Positions 33,088 to 41,774 of a DNA stretch of 64,000 nt are shown here, in pieces. Within the stretch, counting starts at the first letter, position 1, and every line of letters begins with the position of its first letter. A program made the translations under genes and the position numbers. The notes under the pieces were generated by a model. It was not told where the DNA came from, made no database searches, and was given only the letters and a program-made list of their open reading frames with translations. Origin of the DNA: Amorphophallus konjac (Eukaryota; Streptophyta; Magnoliopsida; Alismatales; Araceae); assembly GCA_022559845.1 (NCBI GenBank), contig CM040123.1, forward strand, positions 321,575,933 to 321,639,932, given 5' to 3'.

Positions 33088-34493
33088 CTACATCAGGGGT
33101 TTAGGCGCCTTAGGCCTTAACTTCCCCAGTTCGGTTACATAAGCCCTCCACGGCTCGCATTCTTCCACCACGTGCGCTAAGGCCTTTCCCACAACACTTG
33201 TCTTCCAGGGAGCCTTAATGGCCTTCGCTTCCTTCGCATCCGCGTCAGTACCCAACTCTCTCTTCTTCAAAGGAACGGCGCCAGTCGGTGGCGGGAACGA
33301 ATGGCGTGGGATGCCAATCTGGAGGCAGCACCGATGCGCGTTGTAAAGGACGAACTCGGTCCCGATCAGTTGAAGATCAACTTCGGGAGAAGGCCTCATG
33401 AGGAGATCTAGCGAAAGCAAACATGCCGGTGCGCAAGTAAAGAAGCCTTGTGTCACGGTGCGGAAGTGAGCCCGCCAGTCTTCACGTTTCTTCAGGCACG
33501 GAACACGGTTCACTACAGTACCACCAAAGCCTAACACGTCGGCTATGTGGTGAAGCGGGCTTTGTTGGAAAAGCTTCGAGGCCGTTGGCATTCCCTCACG
33601 GTGGTTGAATTTGAAGTGCAAATCAAGCCAGCAATTCAAGACAAGTGCGCAACCAAAAGGAGGCTTACCCATGCTCGAGGCAGTAAGGCCGCTGTAAAGA
33701 TAGGCAAGGACGGCGGGTCCCACCCTCTTTCCACTCCAGATTCCGTGAATGGCACTTAGTTGATCCTCCTCCACTATGTTGTCGGTATGAGGAAACAAGA
33801 GAGCACCCGCCAGACAGATAGTGAACCCCTTCATGATTCCCTCAAAATAGTTATCGTCTGGTGACCCTCTCAGGGCGTCCATGACCCACTCCGCGAGCTT
33901 TTGGAGATCGATCCCCTCTTGAGTACGGACCTTTCGGGCTGCGTCGGGCGGCATGAAGCTTCCAAGGACGCTTTCAGAAGTCCCCCGTGTCAGCATTCGC
34001 ATAGCCTTCACCTTCCCGTCACTCTTGAATTTCTTCAAACCGAGCAGAAGTTCCACCTCCTCGAGGAGGATGGTCACCTCGAAGGTCGGGAAGATAAAAG
34101 TGTGGGTCTGGAGATGCCAGATCTCCGCTAGTGCGCCCATAGCCGCCCAGTCCATACGAATCTTCTCGTAATGTTTGGCGTGAATAAGGAGCCCCTGCAG
34201 ATGCCACTTCGAGAGTATGGCCCTCATGCCAATGGAGATGTTGGAAGTTAGCTTTGAAAGCCATGGCAGTTTGGAAAACTTCCTCGAGCCTGGGAAGAGT
34301 GGATATGGCTGGAAGAGGAAAGAAAGAAGAAATGAAGGAAGTAAGAAGAAGGTTCACATGGACAATTTGAAATGAATCAGCTTACCATATGCGACATGAT
34401 CGTTCCACTCAGATGACCCTCGAGGTCGGAGAGTCGCCTGATCTCGCTGCTAGGCCTGCTCCTCTTCATAACGCGGGAAGACTCTCCTTCCAT
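33088..34493 (-). CDS. Antisense gene D: DUF7745-type protein, intact, two exons
   Basis: The minus-strand start at 34493 (MEGESSRVMKRSRPSSEIRR) opens exon 1 (34386-34493, 36 codons). A 77-bp intron has GTAAGC at its donor and TTCCAG at its acceptor. Exon 2 (33088-34308) continues in the same frame to a stop, giving 442 aa with no break. Residues about 65-115 (WAAMGALAEIWHLQTHTF, then PTFEVTILLEEVELLLGL) and about 180-260 (GFTICLAGALLFPHTDN, VGPAVLAYLYSGL) resemble DUF7745, a family related to PMD and often found in plant retrotransposons. Exon 1 closely matches exon 1 of gene A. Function is unknown. It is the only long intact gene in the 25-kb element. Confidence 0.82.
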
Positions 34494-34575
34494 CCTGAAA
34501 TCTCTAGATTCTCCTCTCCTTCCTCTTCTGAGCTTCCAAAACCACCTTGGTGCATCTGAATGAACTAGCCTAAGG

Positions 34576-34584
34576 GGAGTTCTT
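34576..34584 (-). promoter_or_regulatory. Putative TATA box of antisense gene D
   Basis: The minus strand reads TCCTATAAGAAC, about 85 bp upstream of the ATG at 34493. No palindrome of the GGAGGCGTCC family is seen upstream. Confidence 0.5.
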
Positions 34585-34589
34585 ATAGG

Positions 34590-35646
34590 AAGGGAAGATC
34601 GCTACATGACAGAACATGTCACATCAGCGGTCAATGTCAGGATTTTGGCTAGATCTCCTTTCCATTGTGGTGCGATTCTGCTACTTTCTGATGTTGCTAG
34701 TCTGTGCAGGTTTTACTAACGGACGTTTTTGTCCTATCTCATGTCCCACCTTTCGATGGTTGGTCCCACCATGTCATGCATCGTAGTATATGATACCTAT
34801 GCTACTAGAACATGTCAAGGACCTTGCGGCCCGAACGAATCTGGGATCTGAGTTCCCCTTCAACAAAAACGGTGATGATCCCAGAGGAATTTGGGTTGTA
34901 CGGATAGGCCGTTAACTTGTGGTAGCATGGGGACGACGGTTCCGTTCAGTGAGTTGGTGCGTGGATAAACGGGCCCCAGCCTAGTATCAGCTCACCGGAT
35001 CGGTATCCTGACCCGTTCTTAACAAGTTGACAATATTATCCTTGGCTATTTTCTATTTTAGTTTGTTTTAAATTTTTCTTTAAACCCAGCATGCATTCAT
35101 ATAGGACTTTGATTTATTGCGGAAGATCATTCAAGTGATTCGATTGCGAAAGCCGCTGTGCTTCAATTCTTACAAATATGAGATATTCCACTCCGAATGA
35201 AATACTGAGTTTCCTTGAGACAGCCCTACGCTGCTCTTCCAAAGGAGACCCTTGTTTGGACAGACCCTCAGATATTCCTTTACTTTTGACCTTGTTTGAC
35301 CCACCTTGGCCGCAGCACTTCCACATTGGCTGGTAACCGCTCCCCAAAGGTGAAACCTGCAGGTTTATGACCCAGGTACTTCCACACCGAGAAGTTGGTC
35401 TCTTTTTGTTTCGTGCCTGAGCGCACATCTCACCCTCCCTTATTTGATCTCCGTCCAAACAATCGTCTATATTTGAAAGACCTTCTTCAAGGTCGCCTCA
35501 TTGAAACTCCAAGAAAGATTCCAAACAGTAACATCAAAAGCATGTCTCATCACACCTTGACATCAACTTATCAGTCCGCTCCCACTTCATTTCACTCCAC
35601 TTCGATACCATTCCACTACGTGTCGCTCCCTTGCAAAGCAGACGCC
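34590..35646. other. Spacer between antisense gene D and the 3' LTR
   Basis: I recognise no coding region in these 1.06 kb. It should hold the upstream region of gene D on the minus strand and the 3' untranslated part of the sense transcript. Confidence 0.5.
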
Positions 35647-35659
35647 AAGGCGGGGCAGC
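35647..35659 (+). other. Polypurine tract of the Ogre/Tat element
   Basis: AAGGCGGGGCAGC directly precedes the 3' LTR start TGTAGACATG. It is not purely purine, but position supports the call. Confidence 0.6.
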
Positions 35660-35912
35660 TGTAGACATGCCATTCTTGACGTCTCCTGAGAAAGTCTCAT
35701 ATTACTATACGACGCCCCGCGACGGCTTACGCATTTCGAATCACTTGAGCACTTCCTTTTCTTGGGTCTTCTTCTGCCTTTTTCGGCATCCGGAATCGTC
35801 TCGTCACGGCATTCGGACGGCATCAACACCAGTCAGACGCATCAAGAGGTTCCGGGACCAAGAAGGTGTCTGCCGGGCGGCCGCCGATTGAGGACCCAGG
35901 TGGGTCTTAATA

Positions 35913-36545
35913 GGGGCGTCCAGGCCCCTGGACGCCCCCATTCTTTTCTTTTATTTTATTCTTTTCTCAAGGCCCAAAACTAAATAAAATATATATATAT
36001 TAATGGAGGCGTCCAGGCCCCTGGACGCCTCCATAAAAACAAAAATAAAAAATGTGTGTGTAAAATACTAGTTGGCATAAAAATTAGAAAATAAATAAAA
36101 ATATATATATATATTCATGGAGGCGTCCATGCCCCTGGACGCCTCCATAAAAACAAATATAAAAAATTAAAATGCCAGCCTTGGCATAAAAGACAAAAGA
36201 AAAAGAAAAAATAATATATATTTGGAGGCGTCCAGGCCCCTGGACGCCTCCATCAACTCTCTCACGGGCGTCGACCACCGAACGACGGTTTGTCGTGTGT
36301 GAAAAAATCCAAATTTTGAAGACGTCCAGTCAGCTGGACGCGCCCATTTCTGAATCACGAGGCGCCGCTCACAAAACCACGCGTTGTGCCAAACCGCGTG
36401 TGGCCGTCGTCGGTTTTCGGTGGACTTGTTTGAGGCGTCCGGGACCTTGAACGCCTCCACAAAGGTATTCCAAAAAAATATATAAAAATAGAATAAAATA
36501 TTAATTCGGCCCTGATGGAGGTGTCCAGGGTCCTGGACGCCTCCA
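35913..36545. repeat. Array of seven palindromes in the 3' LTR U3
   Basis: Copies at 35913-35938, 36003-36034, 36117-36148, 36223-36252, about 36320-36344, about 36433-36458 and 36515-36545 correspond one to one with the 5' LTR array. Copies 5 and 6 are imperfect in both LTRs. Number and order are conserved. Confidence 0.92.
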
Positions 36546-36558
36546 CCCTCCGGAGCCC

Positions 36559-36567
36559 TATAAATAG
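36559..36567 (+). promoter_or_regulatory. TATA box of the Ogre/Tat 3' LTR
   Basis: TATAAATAG lies 14 bp after the last palindrome, exactly as in the 5' LTR. Confidence 0.78.
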
Positions 36568-37197
36568 AGGCCCACCCCCTCAGTTCTGGGGGAGCCAAGC
36601 AGTGATCCGATAGGCTGCCGGAGCCCAGAGGCTACAGAGTCATTTTCTAACCCGTGGGTTCTTTTGTAGGTGGAGGTTCTGCCGACTTCTCGGGTGCTCA
36701 CGCTCGCGAGAGGAAGGTCGTCTTCATCCACAGCGCTTCCACGGTGTCCCCACGCTGCCGGAGCTCCGCCGGATTTCACCATCGGCACATCCAATAAGCC
36801 AATTCTTTCCTTTTCTTCGTAGTTCTTTTGCATTCATCATCTTGCATCCCCTATCCCCCTTCATAAGGGCGCCTTTTCTTATACACTTCTTACATCCATC
36901 ATCTCATTTTCCTCCTACTCGAGTCCGAGAGGGGTTTAAAAGATAACACCAACCAGGTGTGTGTCTTGCCATCATTTCGTTATTTTTATCGCAAGGATTT
37001 GAATACTACACATCCATCTTTCTAATCCACTTGTCATTTTTTTGTCGTTGTTTTGCAAGGGTAGCCGAGGAAAGCCCTCTCCGTCAGCCGGCCGGAGGGA
37101 GAGGAAGAAGCAACCCGCCATCTCCCGCTCTTGAGGTAGGTACGATCACTTTCTTATTTTGGGGTCTTTCGGCCCCTGGCGATCACATCCTATTTTG

Positions 37198-37490
37198 GAG
37201 GCCGCGGCGAGTCACTTCCCCAATGGCCGTTTAAATTCACATTCTTATACGTTATATTCTTATTTGTTTATGTTCTCGAGGCCGCGGTGAGTCACTTCCC
37301 CAATGGCCGTTTAAATTCCCGCTCTTTGTATTCTCTTTATATTCTGTAATCTTATTATCTGCTCATATTCTCGAGGCCGCGGCGAGTCACTTCCCCAATG
37401 GCCGTTTCAATTCTTGTTATTTAATTTCTGCATCATTCCCGTCCCCCCGAGGCCGCGGCGAGTCACTTCCGGCTATGGCCGTTTAACCCC
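37198..37490 (+). repeat. Four tandem repeats in the 3' LTR R/U5
   Basis: Units start at 37198, 37278, 37373 and 37449 (spacing 80, 95, 76). This matches the 5' LTR array with two 89-bp units missing. Confidence 0.9.
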
Positions 37491-37668
37491 CATATCTTGC
37501 TATATCACACTTGTCCCGCTCGCCCCGTCGGAGCAATCTCCCGTGGTGGCCCCTTCTCTCTCTTCTCTTATTTCTGTGTTGCAGCAAACAACAACAAACA
37601 AAAAAAAGAGAGGAGCCCGCGCGCTCCGCGTTCTTCTCCGCTCCCCGAACCGCGTGACGTCGCTCACA

Positions 37669-39312
37669 ACGGGCAGCGTTTTGATGTAGCTTCAGCGGCA
37701 CGCGTATTCACGAACGTGGGGCCCACGTGCTCATCAACGGGTCCGAGTGGGCCCGGAGTGGTACCGTTGTGACGTTGGCTCATGAGATGCGCTCTCTGGG
37801 ACGGCCGCATGCTGGTTCGCCTTATGGGAGGCGAGTCAGCTCCGGCCTCACTTGTTGACCGTGCTGCCCACGGATCTGAAGTTGCTGTTTTACAACGCGC
37901 GACCCGACGAGATCTTTTGCTGCGATCACTCCTGACGTCGGATCGACGCACAAGAGGTGTCGTTGGAAACCTATATCAAAATTCTTCGATCTATGGCTAG
38001 AGAAATAATTTTGAATTTCTTGGATTTGGCCTTAATCGATTTTACAAGTTGCTGTTAAACATGACCCTGAAATCTCAGGACAGAACTAAGTTTTCCTGAG
38101 AGTTGGCATTGACCATGCCTCGAACCTCAGATCTGGAATTTGTTCTCTTCACGAAAGTTGTAGAGGTGGAAACAAGGAAGACGGGGATAATTTTTAGTTG
38201 TCTTTTGGTGGAGGTTTCGATTTTTTTTGGATTTTATACTGACTGGGGGTCGGATCTGGACTGCACAGGACATAACAGATTTAGGAAAAGACAGTAATTT
38301 TTAAAATACAAATCGGACTTTGTAAATTACAAGAAAATTCTTGGATGATGGGAGTGGTGGATAGAACTCCCAATAAATTTGGGGATTCAAAAAAAATAAG
38401 AATAAGTGGGTCAAAGAGGGGAAACTTAGGGTTGCTATGACAGGATCTGAATAGAAGACAGAACTGGAAGGTGAAATACATGAAAATGGAAAAATAGCAA
38501 ACGAAAGGTAAATGACAGTATTTGTTTTGTGGAGGCTGGGGTGGACGTGAATGACTCACACTCCAAGTTTGGACTCGATCTGAGCTCCTGATGGAGAGCT
38601 AAAGTTCGAGCTTGAGGATCTATCCTGATGTAGACAGAACTCCGATGTTGATGACGGCGGCGCGATGGCGGTGCGATGGCGACGACGGCGGCCGGAAGGC
38701 GCATCCAGCAGAGGTTGGAGATCTTCGAGTCACACCAAGATGAGGGCTTCACACCCTAGAATGGGCAGCAATCACAGCTGCAAGGGGGAGAGGAGAGACA
38801 CAAGGGGTGCCCTTGGGCTTGCTCTTGGCAAAAATACTTAATTCTTCATTAATTCTTCTAATGACACTATACATAGACTTATATAGAGAATGGAAAGGGG
38901 TGGGGGGGATGGGAATTTCATGGGAGAGAGGCCATTTTCTTCCCCCATGTGGTCAAAAACTCAAAATAAATAAATTACATATGGAGGGGACACTCCTTTG
39001 AAAGGAAGGAAGGCATCTTGGACTTTTTAGTCCATTTATCCCCTTTGAATGTCAAACCATCTAGAAGCCCACCTTGGACCTTTCACTAGCCTCACATGGA
39101 CCCCTAGGGCTTAGGTGGACCAATGGAAAAGGGTATGGGGGCCCCTTGATGGTCCTACTGGACTTTTGCACAAAAACCCAAAGAATCCTAAGGAATGACA
39201 AAGTGGCTTATAAAGCCTTACAATTGCACATGTATTTTCCCAAGGATATAAAAGTAAACTAAAGGACACAAATATAAAAATAAAAGTTAGTGCCCGGTGT
39301 TGATTCCCATCA
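37669..39312 (-). repeat. Probable 3' LTR region of the Gag-only element
   Basis: Read on the minus strand, a polypurine-like run (CCCGGGGAGAAT) at 39313-39324 precedes TGATGGGAATC at 39312. A TATA box (CTATATAAG) lies at about 38878-38886. The low-coordinate end is unclear, and 37669 is simply where the Ogre/Tat LTR stops. I could not match its far end to the opposite LTR stub at 41640-41774. No protein-coding gene is supported in it. Confidence 0.45.
38878..38886 (-). promoter_or_regulatory. Putative TATA box in the Gag-only element LTR
   Basis: The minus strand reads TCTCTATATAAGTC about 430 bp after the inferred LTR start, a reasonable promoter position. Confidence 0.45.
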
Positions 39313-39758
39313 ATTCTCCCCGGGTGGGAAGAACTCGACCCCGTCGAGTAGGGGTGCGGCTGCTCGAGTAGCTCCGGCGGATCCGTCATCGAACCTGGAA
39401 GCGCGGAGTACGCTCCACTCCAAGTAATCGACACCTGCTCATCCCGTATAGATTCGATATGCACACACTGCTGTGGGTATGAGGCTAGAGGTGGACACTC
39501 CGGGGTGGGGTCACTCTCAAAAGAGGGGAAGGCGGCTCGAAGACTCACTAGGAATCACCGCTGGGTCCCTTTATGTGACTAGATCCGATATGTGAGGTAG
39601 AACTGATCCAAAGTCGACAAGTCTCGCACTCGAAAGGGACTGACAACGCGAGCGTACAAAGGACCGACTCGACTCGATGTATGCACAGACACACAATGCA
39701 CTCGACAAACAAACCAGACGAAACAAAGACTCACACATGACCCTAAACAAACCTAATA

Positions 39759-41297
39759 TTAGTTCGACCTACGCATAGGCGATGGTGGACCAGGACACCC
39801 GAATATGTGCCATGCATGCATTTGATGTAACTGGAGGTTAACGCCATGGAGAACTCCTAGACATCCTACGATGCACCACTCATGGACATTGGGCTTGGAT
39901 GTGGGAAGTCCGGGAGGTTCGGATGGTTTAGGTGGGCCGGGGGAACCAAAGTCTTCATTACCCCCAAATGATGGTTCAGACCTATTGCTATGTGGAGGTT
40001 GTTTGGCCCGAGTGGAAAAGGTGTGATAGTGAACTCCGCGGAAAAAGTGGAGTGAAGGTGATAGCTCGAGAGATTCACTAGTGAAGGGGTCAAAAGGGTC
40101 AACGAAGGTATGACCCCGAGAGATGGGTTCCAACATGACATGGTCCCAAGTTTGAAATTCATAGTCACCATCATACATTATGATCGGTGGGACGATGGTC
40201 ATGTGTAGAAAATAAGATTCCTCCCTCGGGCAAAAGGGTATGAAGTCGGGATCAGCCGACATGGGGAGGAATAAGTGAATCTCCATGGTGACACAACCCA
40301 CGGTGCACACGGAGGTAATGGACCCTAAGGCCGGATGTGTGAAGCTAAGACTAGTGGGTTGGTCGAAGCCTCGGGCCAATGTGTGCGTCAACTTCCATTG
40401 CGAGTCTAATCCCACAATAAGGTCATCCAAGGTGTCAACATGGTGACTAGACCGGAATGTGGTATAGAATGAGTTGACCGGCACTAATGGTAGGGTGGGG
40501 TCCATTGATGGATAAGGAGGCGGGACCAAGCCATCCTTGAGCCAACTAAGAAGCGGCTCGGCTATGAAAAGCGTACCCGTTAGAAACACGGGTGACTCGG
40601 AATGAAGTGGCTCCAAATGCGATGGTTCCGAATAAAGATCGGAAGTAGATGGTGGTGGCATTGGAGCTCTAGTGGGTGGTGAAGGAGCACGTGTCCTTTC
40701 CATCCTATCCAACCAATCTGAAAGTATTTTCTTGATTTCATCTAAGTTGCAGGTTGGAGTAGGGGCCTCAGGGTGGACTCGCTCCTCATCTCTCGGCCTG
40801 GGGGTGGGCCTAGGCTCGGCTACCGGTGGGGCTTCTTGCCTCCGACTATATCCCACTTGGTTGGAGGCGAGGGTGTGGGGTCGACTGGAGGTGTGACCCA
40901 CTTGTTTGGAGATGATTTGGCGGGGTTGGCTGGAGGTGACTGGGTGGGACTGGTTGGAGGGGACCGGTTGGGGAACGTAGATCTTCCTAAGTTCTCTCTT
41001 CATGTCCCACCATGATTCGAGGAGCCATTGCCTCCTAACCTGCCTTAAGCCTTCGATGGTTCTCCATTTTTCTGTAGCCCGGCCATGAAGCCTATCCTTG
41101 GCAAAATAGAATTGTCTGGTCTCGGACATGGGATAGCAAGCGAAGTATTTTTCCATGGCGGCTTCCCAACGTAGGTAATCACCCGGGTCGTTGGGGCCAT
41201 AAAAATCCGAGGCTTTGGGCCTACAGAAGTGGAGAGGATGGTTGCCCAACCCATGGGTGGGCCAACGGTCAGATCGCCTGGGCGACCGAGATTCCAT
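39759..41297 (-). CDS. Gag-like protein, 512 aa, intact, of a non-autonomous Ty3-type element
   Basis: The minus-strand frame is open from MESRSPRRSDRW to a stop. Residues about 30-115 look like a retrotransposon Gag core (FYGPNDPGDYLRWEAAMEKY, then ATEKWRTIEGLRQVRR). The middle is Pro/Ser/Thr-rich. Residues about 230-470 have no domain I recognise, and the end is Pro- and His-rich. No protease, RT or integrase frame follows within the element. A tRNA-Met PBS lies upstream and a polypurine tract downstream. It may be packaged by relatives. A sequenced relative could show whether the C-terminal half is decayed protease/RT or a new domain. Confidence 0.65.
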   Translation of the reverse strand: MESRSPRRSDRWPTHGLGNHPLHFCRPKASDFYGPNDPGDYLRWEAAMEKYFACYPMSETRQFYFAKDRLHGRATEKWRTIEGLRQVRRQWLLESWWDMKRELRKIYVPQPVPSNQSHPVTSSQPRQIISKQVGHTSSRPHTLASNQVGYSRRQEAPPVAEPRPTPRPRDEERVHPEAPTPTCNLDEIKKILSDWLDRMERTRAPSPPTRAPMPPPSTSDLYSEPSHLEPLHSESPVFLTGTLFIAEPLLSWLKDGLVPPPYPSMDPTLPLVPVNSFYTTFRSSHHVDTLDDLIVGLDSQWKLTHTLARGFDQPTSLSFTHPALGSITSVCTVGCVTMEIHLFLPMSADPDFIPFCPREESYFLHMTIVPPIIMYDGDYEFQTWDHVMLEPISRGHTFVDPFDPFTSESLELSPSLHFFRGVHYHTFSTRAKQPPHSNRSEPSFGGNEDFGSPGPPKPSEPPGLPTSKPNVHEWCIVGCLGVLHGVNLQLHQMHAWHIFGCPGPPSPMRRSN

Positions 41298-41621
41298 TGG
41301 GAATGGGAATTACAAGATGGACATGCCGACACACGGAGACAAGACACTAGACACGATGACAATGCAAGTTAGAATGCACTAACTAATACACACTAAGGAC
41401 CCTAGACGTAAACCAAGACTCGGTACATGGCAGAGTTAATCGATCCGAAGATCACTCGCGCAAGTGTGCGGCTTCCCGATAGGCGTAGCCTAACGTTCAG
41501 ACAACACCTTTTGATATACCGATTAATAGGTTGCAAGTGTAACCTAGACCGACTTAGACAATGACTAGTGACTAGACGTAAATGACACTTTTTTTTTGAT
41601 TTAAACACCCTAGACTCAACT

Positions 41622-41637
41622 GGGGCTCTGATACCAA
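41622..41637 (-). other. Primer binding site of the Gag-only element
   Basis: The minus strand reads TTTGGTATCAGAGCCCC just after an LTR end CCGCATCA. This is a tRNA-Met PBS and fixes the element's orientation. Confidence 0.85.
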
Positions 41638-41639
41638 AT

Positions 41640-41774
41640 TGATGCGGGACGGACACGGGGACTGACTCTAAGTGATGCGGATCTCGGACTCTAAATGCGG
41701 ATGCAACCAGCAACATACAACAATGGAGACACTTTGGCCCGACACTAAGACTTCCTATGGGCTATACGTCGCTA
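41640..41774 (-). repeat. 5' LTR remnant of the Gag-only element
   Basis: On the minus strand this segment ends CCGTCCCGCATCA next to the PBS and begins TGTTAGCGACG where LINE-like coding sequence stops. If 135 bp is the whole LTR, a matching copy should follow the polypurine tract near 39312, and I do not see one. It is more likely the truncated end of a longer LTR. Confidence 0.45.

Larger units (their letters stand above)
12193..37668 (+). mobile_element. Ogre/Tat-lineage Ty3 retrotransposon, 25.5 kb, with antisense genes
   Basis: Two LTRs (12193-14363 and 35660-37668) share start TGTAGACA, end GACGTCGCTCACA, TATA region, palindrome array and tandem repeats. The first is followed by a tRNA-Arg-like PBS and the second is preceded by a polypurine tract. 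Gag, protease, G-patch, RT, RNase H, a second RNase H and integrase are in Tat order. The G-patch and second RNase H separate this lineage from chromoviruses. About 9.5 kb of antisense coding DNA lies between integrase and the 3' LTR. The flanking 5-mers differ (ATTAA left, ACGGG right), so there is no target duplication. This suggests the copy is a recombinant of two elements or was rearranged after insertion. Confidence 0.93.
35660..37668 (+). repeat. 3' LTR of the Ogre/Tat element
   Basis: This 2009-bp LTR aligns along its whole length with 12193-14363, from TGTAGACA to CGCTCACA. It has seven palindromes (35913-36545), a TATA box at 36559-36567 and four GAGGCCGCGG repeats (37198, 37278, 37373, 37449). 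Scattered substitutions and small indels separate it from the 5' LTR, so insertion is not recent. Flanking DNA at 37669 is ACGGG, unlike the left flank ATTAA. Confidence 0.93.

Noticed and set aside
24941..34493. Captured ordinary host genes rather than element genes
   Set aside because: The position between integrase and the 3' LTR, antisense orientation, PMD/DUF7745 families and sharing of LTR palindromes match known Tat-lineage extra ORFs better. Capture long ago remains possible.
41045..41362. 105-aa minus-strand frame overlapping the Gag-only gene
   Set aside because: It lies in another frame of the Gag-like coding region and lacks its own features.
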